Source: Chloroflexota bacterium
GTDB lineage: Bacteria > Chloroflexota > Anaerolineae > Aggregatilineales > Phototrophicaceae
DNA length: 37,542 nucleotides
Direction of reading: 5' to 3'
NCBI GenBank assembly: GCA_011523515.1
Contig: WTGO01000077.1
Span: forward strand, 1 to 37,542
The notes beneath the pieces were generated by a model that did not search any database, was not told the origin of the DNA, and saw only the letters and a program-made list of their open reading frames with translations. Both the position numbers and the translations under genes were made by a program. This document shows positions 24,405 to 32,708 of this stretch, one piece after another; positions within the stretch are counted from its first letter, which is position 1; the number at the start of each line of letters is the position of its first letter.

Positions 24405-24432
24405 ATCTGCAGGGGCGAGCCTTGGCTCGCCC
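24405..24432. repeat. Dispersed palindromic repeat, copy 3, between convergent genes
   Basis: Unit ATCTGCAGGGGC, then GAGCC-tt-GGCTCGCCC. GGGCGAGCC (24413-24421) and GGCTCGCCC (24424-24432) are a perfect nine-base inverted repeat. It lies in the 75-base gap between the dehydrogenase and comEC stop codons, where a strong hairpin could end or protect transcripts from both sides. Confidence 0.7.
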
Positions 24433-24446
24433 TCACGCATTCAAAC

Positions 24447-26816
24447 TTATTGCTCGCTGCCAACTACATTCAAGGTTTCGCCGTCGGTGGTCAGGTGGAT
24501 CGTACCAATCTCATCGGTGCGAAAGAGCTGCACTCCTTTTGGCATGTCAATCGTATCCGGGTCGGGATCGCCGCGGCGATTGGCGATATCGCTTTGATCG
24601 CTTTGCAGCAGAGCGACCTGCGGCTGAGCCAGACGCAGAAAGTCAGCGTCAAGCGCGCGGGCGGCGCCATGCTGCGGGATCTGCATCACTGCGGAAACCG
24701 GCGAGATTCCCTGCGCCAACATCTCGCGCTGGCCTTCGGCGCTGAGGTCGGAGGTCAGCAGGAACGATACGCCCCCGTAGCTCAAGCGCAGCACCAGCAC
24801 GTGATCGTTCAACTTGTCCGTGAGCCTCGGTTTGGCTTGCGGGCGCAGCACCTCAATCAGGACGCCGTCGTCGAATTCCAGTTGGTAGCCGGCGCGCGCC
24901 TCCACCACGGGCGTATTGGCTCGATCCAATCTCTCCATGATCTTGCTGATCGCTTCGCCGTCATTTTCTTGGCCATGATACAGCGCTGCGCCCACCTCAT
25001 AGCGATCGAGAACACTGTCCAGCGCGGCGATATCCCACTTATCGGGATGCGTGATAACCAGAATCTCTAGCTCGCGGTCGTAGAAGGGCAGGCGATCGCC
25101 AATCGCGGTCAGCAATCGCGAGGGATAACGGCCGCCATCGACCAGGATCTGCGCGCCGCCCGGCGTCTGCATGAGCAAGGCGTTGCTGTGACCAACATCG
25201 AGCAACCAAACATGCAGCTTGCGGTCCGGCTGGCTCAACAGCATGGCCAGCATCAGCAGGAGTAATGCGGCGGCTGCTGCGCCGGCTGACACAACGACGG
25301 TGTTGCGGCGAACGAAGCGTTCAATGCGATGCCAGATTGGCGGCCGCGCGGCATGGACCATAGCCCCTCCTATCAACAAAACATAGAAGCCCTGGATGAC
25401 GCGACTGTCCATGACGATCGCCAGGTCGGCGAAGTCTAGCAGCGCGAACGCGCGCACAATCGATATCGTCCAGGACAGCGAGAGCATTTCCGCCCAGAAT
25501 ACCAGCAACCCGAGTGCCGGCGCGAAGACGCTGATGACGACTGCGGCCAGTCCCAGCAGTAGCACAGCCGATTGAACCGGCACGATAAGAATATTCACAG
25601 GCAACGCTACCAGCGACAGGCGCCCGAAGTACAGAATGATTAGCGGCAAAGTCGCAATTTGCGCTGCCACGGAAACGATGAGCGGCTCGTTGAGAAAACT
25701 GTGCAGCGGCGTGGCCCATTTAGCAGGCAGGTGACGATGCAGCAGCGCCGCGAAACGCTCCGACAGCGGGTCGGCGAAGAGACCCAACCCGAGCACGGCG
25801 CAGAAGCTCAGCTGAAAGCCAATGTCGAGCAGGACGTTGGGGTCGGCAATGGAGAGCAGCAGCGTGGCGCCGGCCAGTGAAGCCGGCACAAAGGTCCGGC
25901 GATTTAGCTGTTTGCCGATGACCAACAGGCTGCTCATCAGCGCCGCGCGCAATATTCCCGGGCTGGCGCCGACAAAAAGCGAATAGACGGCGATGACGGC
26001 TACCGCGCTTATAGTGACAGCGATGCTTTTGCCGCCGAACAAACTGGATAGCACACGAATGACAATGGCGCTCATAATGACCATATTGAAGCCGCTGATG
26101 GCGATTACATGCGATGCGCCCACCCGCGCGAAATCGTCCTTTAGCTGCGGAGATAGTCCACTCTCGTCGCCGAGCAGGATTCCAGTCAGCAAGCCGGCTT
26201 GCGGCTCTGGCAAGGCTCGCGCGATTTCACCCTTTACGATCGCCTTCAGCTCCAGCAGACGGGCAAACATCGCATCGCCATGCCCCTTGCTGACGACCTC
26301 CACGCCGGCGTTCCGCATGATTGTGAACACGCCGCGACGCCCCAGATAATCAGCGTACGAGAAGGTATCACCGGTGGCGGGCGTGGCCATCGCGCCGGTC
26401 GCACGCGCTCGATCGCCGTATTCGACATTCAGGCCGCGTTCGGCTTCGATGAGCACCAGCCCGCTGGTCGCGATCGTCTCGCTGCTTACGAAAACGGACT
26501 CGGCTGCCAAGCGTAGCTGAATGCGATCTTTGCGGTAGCGGGGATCGTCAACAACGACGCCTGTAATTGTGCCGGTTAAGCCGTTGTAATTGGCGATGTC
26601 GCTAGTGCGTGGCAGGATAGATTGCCTCGCGCCGCCCGCCGCCAGCATCAGCAGCAGAAGCAACAACTTGCCCGGCATGCGCCGTGATCTTGATACAGCC
26701 AGCGCCAGCGCCAATGCGACGTCCGCCCCAAGCCAATGGAGCGTCCCAAGCTCGGGCAGGGCGCGCGCCAGGCTGATGCCCAGCACCCAAGCAACGGCGA
26801 CCAATATCAAGCGCAT
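24447..26816 (-). CDS. comEC: ComEC/Rec2-family DNA uptake channel protein, nuclease-like domain degenerate
   Basis: A 789-residue protein with the full ComEC layout: N-terminal membrane helices, an OB-fold-like extracytoplasmic domain (about 75-160), the Competence channel domain (about 210-490; GDESGLSPQLKDDFARVGASHVIAISGFN is its usual opening), then a metallo-beta-lactamase-like domain (about 525-789). In working ComEC nuclease domains the ligand motifs resemble VGQGD, HPHADH and HHG. Here they read VGHSN (about 539-543), HPDKWD (about 586-591) and QHG, so metal binding is probably lost. ComEC carries single-stranded DNA across the membrane. No comEA or other competence gene is nearby. 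The start has no strong ribosome site. Family certain; uptake activity unproven. Confidence 0.92.
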   Translation of the reverse strand: MRLILVAVAWVLGISLARALPELGTLHWLGADVALALALAVSRSRRMPGKLLLLLLMLAAGGARQSILPRTSDIANYNGLTGTITGVVVDDPRYRKDRIQLRLAAESVFVSSETIATSGLVLIEAERGLNVEYGDRARATGAMATPATGDTFSYADYLGRRGVFTIMRNAGVEVVSKGHGDAMFARLLELKAIVKGEIARALPEPQAGLLTGILLGDESGLSPQLKDDFARVGASHVIAISGFNMVIMSAIVIRVLSSLFGGKSIAVTISAVAVIAVYSLFVGASPGILRAALMSSLLVIGKQLNRRTFVPASLAGATLLLSIADPNVLLDIGFQLSFCAVLGLGLFADPLSERFAALLHRHLPAKWATPLHSFLNEPLIVSVAAQIATLPLIILYFGRLSLVALPVNILIVPVQSAVLLLGLAAVVISVFAPALGLLVFWAEMLSLSWTISIVRAFALLDFADLAIVMDSRVIQGFYVLLIGGAMVHAARPPIWHRIERFVRRNTVVVSAGAAAAALLLLMLAMLLSQPDRKLHVWLLDVGHSNALLMQTPGGAQILVDGGRYPSRLLTAIGDRLPFYDRELEILVITHPDKWDIAALDSVLDRYEVGAALYHGQENDGEAISKIMERLDRANTPVVEARAGYQLEFDDGVLIEVLRPQAKPRLTDKLNDHVLVLRLSYGGVSFLLTSDLSAEGQREMLAQGISPVSAVMQIPQHGAARALDADFLRLAQPQVALLQSDQSDIANRRGDPDPDTIDMPKGVQLFRTDEIGTIHLTTDGETLNVVGSEQ

Positions 26817-26880
26817 TGGCTAATGGTCCATCGGATACAATGAACAAGCGATTGGGTGATAGTTTACTTTGTGGAGGCGA

Positions 26881-26914
26881 CAACACAAACAGACATCCGC
26901 GAAAGGATGCCTGT
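26881..26914 (-). terminator. Probable terminator after the coaD - coiled-coil operon
   Basis: Minus strand: ACAGGCATCC (26914-26905), loop TTTCGC, GGATGTCTGT (26898-26889), ten pairs including one G-T, then TTGTGTTG. The tail is only moderately U-rich. It lies 27 bases past the stop of the coiled-coil gene and before comEC. Confidence 0.5.
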
Positions 26915-26941
26915 TATCGAGGATGAATTGGAATTGCCGAA

Positions 26942-27505
26942 TTAGAGATGGCTGCCCATTGGCGCTTGCGCCGGGCGGTTAAAGCTGATCGGCTCGGCGT
27001 TGCCCGCGCTCTGCGGCGCCTGGACGGCTTGTACTTCCGGATTCACTTCGACCGCGACCGGCTCTTCGTACTGCATCAACTGAATGCCGTTACGGATCTC
27101 ATCGAGAGTGAGCGCAAAGCGCTGTTCGAGCTCGCTGAGTTGCACCAACACGTACTCGTCCGCTTCCTGCGTGATCTTCTGCGCTTCGATCTTGGCTTGC
27201 TCGATCACAAATTCAGCGCGCACCTTGGCCTGCTTGACCATCTCCTGGTCGTCAATCAGGTCTTCGCTGTGCTGCCGAGCCTGCTGGACGATGCGGGCGG
27301 CTTCTTCGTTGGCTTCCGCCAGGACACGGTCACGCTGTTGGATCGTGCGCGCTGCTGTTTCGATCTCTTCCGGAATCGATATCCGCATTTGATCAATGAT
27401 CTCCAGCGCGCGCTCTTCATCCAGCATCGTATACTTCGTGCCGAAGAGGTGACGGCCCTCGTCGATCAAATCTTCCATGCGATCTACTAAATGTTGAATG
27501 TCCAT
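26942..27505 (-). CDS. Coiled-coil protein of unknown function, downstream of coaD
   Basis: A 187-residue soluble protein without signal peptide or membrane segment. Residues about 45-140 are a long heptad-like, Glu/Gln/Ala-rich helix (TAARTIQQRDRVLAEANEEA, then ARIVQQARQHSEDLI and so on). This resembles the ATP-synthase b-subunit or DivIVA-type coiled coils that recruit partners at membranes. The C-terminal ~45 residues are Pro/Ala/Gln-rich and probably flexible. I believe similar proteins lie next to coaD in other Chloroflexi, but that is memory, not something the sequence shows. It starts 28 bases after coaD and is followed by a terminator-like hairpin, so the two form an operon. Function unknown. 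Confidence 0.75.
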   Translation of the reverse strand: MDIQHLVDRMEDLIDEGRHLFGTKYTMLDEERALEIIDQMRISIPEEIETAARTIQQRDRVLAEANEEAARIVQQARQHSEDLIDDQEMVKQAKVRAEFVIEQAKIEAQKITQEADEYVLVQLSELEQRFALTLDEIRNGIQLMQYEEPVAVEVNPEVQAVQAPQSAGNAEPISFNRPAQAPMGSHL

Positions 27506-27533
27506 CGCCCTCTCCCCGTTAGAGATTACGAAA

Positions 27534-28025
27534 CTACTTACTAAACTTCTTTCTTAGCGCTTCCGAAACTATCGGTGGCGCCATTGAGCTTACATCACCG
27601 CCCAACTGCGCGATTTCACGAATCGTGCTAGAGCTTATGTGCATGTACTGCTCGTCAGACAAAATCATGATCGTTTCCAACTGTGGCGCCAGCTTCTTGT
27701 TTGCCATTCCCATGCGAAACTCAAATTCAAAATCGCCGAAAACCCTTAACCCGCGTACTAAGGCAATTGCTCCAACTGACTCCGCATATTTTACTGTAAG
27801 AACATTATATTTCGCCACTGAAATTGATGGGTATTTCCTGAAGACTTCGCAAGCCAACTCAACGCGTTCGCCGATATCAAACAAAACTGCTTTCTTTTCG
27901 GGATTGGCGTAAATCCCAATGACAAGTTCCTCAAAGAATCGCGAAGCGCGTACCGCGACGTCAATATGTCCATAATGAATCGGGTCAAGTGATGCCGGAT
28001 AAAGCGCGATTCCTCGTCCTGACAT
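27534..28025 (-). CDS. coaD: Phosphopantetheine adenylyltransferase
   Basis: A 163-residue enzyme of normal CoaD length that joins ATP and 4'-phosphopantetheine to dephospho-CoA, the penultimate step of coenzyme A synthesis. Motifs: ALYPASLDPIHYGHID (about residues 7-22) with the nucleotide-binding xxGH signature, LVRGLRVFGDFEFEF (about 88-102), and ISSSTIREIAQLGGDVS (about 130-146). The usual YPGSFDP reads YPASLDP, a mild change. The gene is visibly AT-richer than its neighbours: three 60-base rows from 27661 to 27840 count 47, 45 and 35 percent G+C. The ribosome site is weak (GAG six bases upstream). Confidence 0.95.
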   Translation of the reverse strand: MSGRGIALYPASLDPIHYGHIDVAVRASRFFEELVIGIYANPEKKAVLFDIGERVELACEVFRKYPSISVAKYNVLTVKYAESVGAIALVRGLRVFGDFEFEFRMGMANKKLAPQLETIMILSDEQYMHISSSTIREIAQLGGDVSSMAPPIVSEALRKKFSK

Positions 28026-28303
28026 TTACTCATACGCCTACGCAGACTAATTCGCCCCTGCCGACTTACACGTCGACGCTAACACTTTCACCGCGCTGGA
28101 CCCGTTACCTTGTCCCAAGCTACCAGCGCATTGTAGTAGGACTGGGGAATTCGCGCCAACCGATACGCTAGCAGATTTGAAATTGAAAGCAAATCAAGTT
28201 TCCAAGTGTATTTCAGGGAGGAATCATGGGGTACTGCGCGCGTTCTGGGCGGTAGTCGCCGGCCTTGAGCAATCCGCGGTCCGGCCCGCCGCGGTGGCTT
28301 TCT
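28026..28303. other. Intergenic region between coaD and recG with a mini-ORF and hairpin
   Basis: No gene of normal size. On the + strand GGGAGG (28216-28221) stands four bases before an ATG at 28226 that opens a nine-codon frame (MGYCARSGR, stop 28253-28255). A hairpin with arms CCGCGG (28274-28279 and 28289-28294) follows, then a T-rich stretch. This could be a tiny leader-type unit, the remnant of a lost gene, or chance. The coaD promoter must lie here on the minus strand, but I see no convincing match. Confidence 0.35.
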
Positions 28304-30982
28304 TTAGCTCATCTCGCTGTATGCCGGGTAAAGCTGGCTGACGAAAGCCGCCAGCAGTTGATGCTCGGGCAGCTGTAATTCGGGGTCCTCTTCGACCAAG
28401 GTCCGCGCTTCAAATTGCGCCTCTTTGATCAGCTCGGCATTGCCCGGGTCCAGCATATCGAATTCCAGATGGCCGCTCTGCCGCGTGCCCAGTAATTCGC
28501 CCGCGCCGCGCAACTGCCAGTCACGGTCCGCCAGCTCAAAGCCGTCGTTCGACTCCTCCATCGCCGACAACCGCTGCTCGGCGATGGTCAAGCCAGACGC
28601 TTCAAGTTCTCCGGCCTGGTGCGCGCGAATGCGGTCGATACTGATGTCGACAGAATTATCCGGCAGCAGAAAGCAGTACGACTGATGTTCGCCGCGCCCG
28701 ACCCGGCCACGCAGCTGATGCAGCTGAGACAAACCAAAGCGGTTGGCGCCGTCAACCACAATCACGCTCGCGTTCGGCACGTCAACGCCAACTTCCGCCA
28801 CCGATGTCGTCACCATCACATCGTATTTTTGCGCCGCGAAATCCGCCATCAGTTCGTCTTTTCCCGCCGCGCTCATCCGTCCGTGCAAGAGGCAGACGCG
28901 CTGCTGATAGTAGACTTGACTCAGCTGCTCATAAGCTTCCGTTGCCGATGCCGTGTCCAGAGTCTCGGATCTCTCCACCAGCGGGTGGACAAAGAAGGCT
29001 TGTCGGCCCTGCTCCAATTGGCTGACCACAAATCCATTCAGCCGCTCGCGCGCTGCCGGATCAATGACTTTGGTAATGATTTCGCGCCGGCCAGCCGGCT
29101 TGTCCGCGATGATAGAAATATCGAGATCGGCAAAATGCGTCAGCGCCAATGTGCGCGGGAAAGGGGTCGCCGTCATGATCAGCAGGTGAGGATTGCCGCC
29201 TTTGCCTCTCAGGCGCGACCGCTGCGCCACCCCAAAGCGCTGCTGTTCGTCAATGATTGCCAAGGCGAGGTCGTCGAATTCGACTCCGCTCTGGATTAAG
29301 GCATGCGTTCCCACGACCATGTCAACGACGCCCGCGGCGATGTCACGATAAACTTCCTCGCGCTCCTCTGCTGTCAGCGCGCTGGTCAAGAGCGCGATAT
29401 TGGGTTTGTCGGGGCCGCTCATGCGCGCGAATGTCTCGCTCAGCGAACGATGATGCTGCTCCGCCAGGATTCCCGTCGGCGCCATCAGAGCCGACTGCTT
29501 GTGATTGGAAAACGCTATGGCCATGGCCACAATGGCGACGGCGGTCTTGCCCGAGCCCACGTCGCCCTGGATCAGCCGGTTCATTGGCACTGAAGAAGCG
29601 ATGTCCCGCTGAATCTCTTGTATGGCCTTCGTCTGTCCTTCGGTCATTTCGAAGGGGAAGACTTCGGCCACGAAGCGTCTTATAATGTCCTCGTCTTCCA
29701 TCAGAGGCTGTCCCGGCGTGGACTGCCATTCGCGGCGCTTGCGCAATAGCGCCAGCTGCAGCATCAGCAAGTGGTCAAAGGCCAGGCGCCGCTGCGCATG
29801 ACAGCGGTGGTCGTCGCCGTCGGGGAAATGCGCTTGCTTCAGCGCCCAGCCCAGATCCGCCAGGTCGCCCCGGTCCAGCACCGAAAGCGGAACCGGATCC
29901 GGCAGCTTGGTTTCCCATTCTGATACCAGCGCCTTCATCGTACGACGCAGCATACGCGGACGCAGGCCTTTGGTCATGCGATAAACCGGTACAATGCCGA
30001 TATTGCGCAGATTGTCGAGATCCAGCTCTTCCCATTCAGGATTGGCCATGCTCAGAAAGTCGCTGACTTTACCGCGCAGCAATAAATGCATGCCCCGCTT
30101 GATTTTCTGCGAGAGAAAGGGCTGGGCGAAGAAACGTACGGACAATCTTGCGGTGTCATCGGAGACGACTACGATCAGATCCATACGCCCGCCGGCGCCA
30201 ATCGCGGTGCCGGCGCGCACAACAGTCGCAATAACATTAGCGGTCTGCCCCGCCACCAGGTCCTTGATACAGGTCAGCCGCGTATAGTCGACGAAGTCGC
30301 GCGGAAAGTTGTAGAGCATGTCTCTGATATTGTGGATATCCAGTTGCTGCAGCATCTCGGCATAAGTCTTGCCGATGCCCTTGATCTCCGTGGTCGGCGC
30401 TTCCAGCTCCCGGTAGAGCGCCAGCTGCTCGTCCAGATTCCGGTCCGCGCGGGGCTGGCGCGGCGGCCGATTCAAGTTGGGCATCGGCGGGATGTCAAGC
30501 CGGCGCTGGCTGGGACCGCGGGTGAAGTCTTCATCGTAGGAGGCGCTGTCGTAGGCGTGGAAACGCCGCTTTTGGCCACCACCACCATGCTGACGCGCCG
30601 GGCGTCGATCCACGTGCTCATGCGCCGCGCCGCCGCGGCTCTGCTTCGGCGGCCGATCCTTGCGCGCGCCAAGTTTCTTTTCCCATTCGCCCAGCCGCTT
30701 TTGGTAGGTCGGCGGCGCCTTTCGCCGGTCCGTCACCCGATTCAGAAGATAATTGATTTTGTCGATTCGTTCGCTTTCGTCGGCAATCTGGTCATATTCC
30801 GTCAGCGAGTCGACGATTTCGTCGATCAGAATGTGATGATGCGCGCGCCGCGCCTGCTCTCTCGCTTGCGGCTGCCAGCCGGCGGCGTAGGCGCTCAGAC
30901 CGCCAACCACCGCCGTATTCTTGCCGCCTTGATCTCGCTCCAGCTTGAGGATTTTGACCAGCGTTTCCAATGCAGATGGCAT
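28304..30982 (-). CDS. recG: ATP-dependent DNA helicase RecG
   Basis: 892 residues, longer than the roughly 690-780 usual for RecG. An extra N-terminal region of about 180 residues is charged and partly low-complexity (Gly/Arg/Pro/His-rich, about 95-180). The wedge/OB domain follows (about 190-390, with [14 protein letters not shown] at its start). Helicase motifs: I GDVGSGKT (about 472), Ia [18 protein letters not shown] (about 579; RecG normally has DEQH), [31 protein letters not shown] (about 755). RecG remodels stalled replication forks and branched DNA. GGAGG lies nine bases before the ATG, and only three bases separate it from the degV stop, so it is the last gene of the rpe-fakA-degV-degV operon. 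Confidence 0.96.
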   Translation of the reverse strand: MPSALETLVKILKLERDQGGKNTAVVGGLSAYAAGWQPQAREQARRAHHHILIDEIVDSLTEYDQIADESERIDKINYLLNRVTDRRKAPPTYQKRLGEWEKKLGARKDRPPKQSRGGAAHEHVDRRPARQHGGGGQKRRFHAYDSASYDEDFTRGPSQRRLDIPPMPNLNRPPRQPRADRNLDEQLALYRELEAPTTEIKGIGKTYAEMLQQLDIHNIRDMLYNFPRDFVDYTRLTCIKDLVAGQTANVIATVVRAGTAIGAGGRMDLIVVVSDDTARLSVRFFAQPFLSQKIKRGMHLLLRGKVSDFLSMANPEWEELDLDNLRNIGIVPVYRMTKGLRPRMLRRTMKALVSEWETKLPDPVPLSVLDRGDLADLGWALKQAHFPDGDDHRCHAQRRLAFDHLLMLQLALLRKRREWQSTPGQPLMEDEDIIRRFVAEVFPFEMTEGQTKAIQEIQRDIASSVPMNRLIQGDVGSGKTAVAIVAMAIAFSNHKQSALMAPTGILAEQHHRSLSETFARMSGPDKPNIALLTSALTAEEREEVYRDIAAGVVDMVVGTHALIQSGVEFDDLALAIIDEQQRFGVAQRSRLRGKGGNPHLLIMTATPFPRTLALTHFADLDISIIADKPAGRREIITKVIDPAARERLNGFVVSQLEQGRQAFFVHPLVERSETLDTASATEAYEQLSQVYYQQRVCLLHGRMSAAGKDELMADFAAQKYDVMVTTSVAEVGVDVPNASVIVVDGANRFGLSQLHQLRGRVGRGEHQSYCFLLPDNSVDISIDRIRAHQAGELEASGLTIAEQRLSAMEESNDGFELADRDWQLRGAGELLGTRQSGHLEFDMLDPGNAELIKEAQFEARTLVEEDPELQLPEHQLLAAFVSQLYPAYSEMS

Positions 30983-30985
30983 GGA

Positions 30986-31843
30986 TCATAGCCTCCAGTT
31001 GCGGTTCAACGTCGCCACGCCGATTGATCCAGGTCCGATATGGGTACCCAGGGTCGGCGTCGTTTCGATGACAAGTGTATCAGATGGCGCTATATCTTGT
31101 ATGGATTCCAGGAACCGCTCGGCGCCGGTGTAATTGGCGATGTGCAGCACAGCCAAACGCTCCAACGGCGCTTCCGCCCGGGTCAGCTCGCGCAGGCGCT
31201 GCTCAGCGCGTGACCAGGTGCGTAGCCGACCGATCGACTCGATCTCGCCACCGTCCACGCGGATAATCGGCTTGATACGCAGCAGCCCGCCCACACTGGC
31301 GACCAGCGTGGTAACCCGCCCGCTGCGCCGCAGGTACTCCATCGTGTCGATGATGGCGTAGACTTTGCAATGTTTGCGAACATCCTCTATCCGTTGGAGA
31401 ATCGCCGCCAGCGCGGCGCCCTCTTGCGCCAGCTCGGCAGCTGCTAAAACTTGCAAGCCGAAGCCAAATGTCAGCTGCAGGCTGTCAACCAGCGTAATCT
31501 TGTCCTTGGCTACCGATTCCGCCCCCAAGCGCATCGCGTTTAAGACGCCGCTTAATCTCTCCGGCACATGTATTGAGACGATGTGGTCGGCGCCGTCGTC
31601 CAGTATGCGCTGGTAAAATGCCGCTGCGTCGCCGGGTGAGGGGGCCGCGGTCGTCGGCTGCTCAGCCAGCGAGGGCAAATCGCGATAGTATCGCACGCGA
31701 TCCAGCCCAACGCCATCATCGGCAATGCTCTCCCCGCCTATATTTACATAGGTTGGGATGATGCTGACGCCGAGCGAGGCAGCCAGTTCAGCCGGCAAAT
31801 CGCAAACGCTGTCCGCCGCAATCCGAATCCGACTAGAAGTCAT
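30986..31843 (-). CDS. DegV-family fatty-acid-binding protein (FakB-like), copy 1
   Basis: A 285-residue DegV protein. It starts with the family's ADSVCDLP (residues 10-17); the Ser of this motif contacts the fatty-acid carboxylate in FakB structures. SIHVPERLSGVLNAM (about 95-109) is the second loop, IDTMEYLRRSGRVT (about 163-176) is near-canonical, and GTHIGPGSIGVA near the end keeps the H-x-G-P-G motif. FakB proteins hold a fatty acid for phosphorylation by FakA, encoded two genes upstream. The start overlaps the preceding degV gene by 11 bases. Of the two copies this one is closer to the classical family. Confidence 0.9.
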   Translation of the reverse strand: MTSSRIRIAADSVCDLPAELAASLGVSIIPTYVNIGGESIADDGVGLDRVRYYRDLPSLAEQPTTAAPSPGDAAAFYQRILDDGADHIVSIHVPERLSGVLNAMRLGAESVAKDKITLVDSLQLTFGFGLQVLAAAELAQEGAALAAILQRIEDVRKHCKVYAIIDTMEYLRRSGRVTTLVASVGGLLRIKPIIRVDGGEIESIGRLRTWSRAEQRLRELTRAEAPLERLAVLHIANYTGAERFLESIQDIAPSDTLVIETTPTLGTHIGPGSIGVATLNRNWRL

Positions 31844-32708
31844 CGTCTAGATCGTCGCTCTCTTTTTCGAGCACGGCGACGCCTGTGGCGTGAGTGCCCA
31901 GATATGAAGCCATGGTCGCGCTATACATCATGAAGGGAAAGTGCTGGCCCGGGAATTCCAGCGCCAGACGATCTTGCATAATGCGCGTCTCTTCACTGAT
32001 TTGCTTCTTGTCCTGCAGCACGACCGCGTCTTCCAGCTCGGTGAACTCCACCAAAAACTCCACCAGCCGCTCGATCACATCACCGCGGCTGCGGATTTTC
32101 TCGATGACGATGATTTGACCGTCTTCCAGGCTGACAAAGGGCATGATTTCCAGATGCGCGCTCAGTATCGCGTGAGACGGTTTCATGAAGCCATTGGCGC
32201 GCAGAAAGCTGACGTCCCCGATGCAATAGACGGAGTAGACGCGGTTGACCGCTTGCCGCACGGTCTGAATGACATCGTCGGCGCTGTCCAGTTCCTGGGC
32301 GGCGCGCGCCGCGACCCGGATCAGCATGCCCTGGCCGGCGCATAAACTCTGTGAATCGACCACCGCAATCTCGCAGCCGCCGTTGACCTGTTGCGCGGCC
32401 ACACGCCCGTTCTGCCAGCTCTCCGACAGCTCGCGCGATGGATGCACCGAGATCACGGCATCGCAAAAGTGAGACAGGCGCGCGTACAATTCGGCGTAGT
32501 CTTGCTCCGACGGCGGAATTACCTTCGGTGGTTTGCCATGCCGCGCCATCAATTCAAAGGCTGCTTCCGTACCCAGGTCTATGCCTTCCTTATATTGTCT
32601 ACCGCCGATCTCGATAATGTTAGGCAGGATCGTCACGGGAAAATGCCGAACCAGCCGCGGGTTTGAAAAGCGCGCGCCACTATCAGTGACTATCTGAATT
32701 CTTGGCAT
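31833..32708 (-). CDS. DegV-family protein (FakB-like), divergent copy 2
   Basis: A 291-residue DegV-family protein that opens canonically (IQIVTDSGARF, residues 4-14) and keeps SVHPSRELSESWQ in the second loop. Later motifs drift: the usual I-D-T-x-x-Y-L-R-x-G-G-R-I region reads IGDVSFLRANGFMK, and the H-x-G-P-G-A-x-G region reads YLGTHATGVAV. The C-terminus is acidic (ESDDLDDDF). Its ATG overlaps the fakA stop (TGATG) and its end overlaps the next degV, so all are translated together. It may carry a different fatty acid from copy 1 or have lost phosphate or ligand contacts. Confidence 0.85.
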   Translation of the reverse strand: MPRIQIVTDSGARFSNPRLVRHFPVTILPNIIEIGGRQYKEGIDLGTEAAFELMARHGKPPKVIPPSEQDYAELYARLSHFCDAVISVHPSRELSESWQNGRVAAQQVNGGCEIAVVDSQSLCAGQGMLIRVAARAAQELDSADDVIQTVRQAVNRVYSVYCIGDVSFLRANGFMKPSHAILSAHLEIMPFVSLEDGQIIVIEKIRSRGDVIERLVEFLVEFTELEDAVVLQDKKQISEETRIMQDRLALEFPGQHFPFMMYSATMASYLGTHATGVAVLEKESDDLDDDF

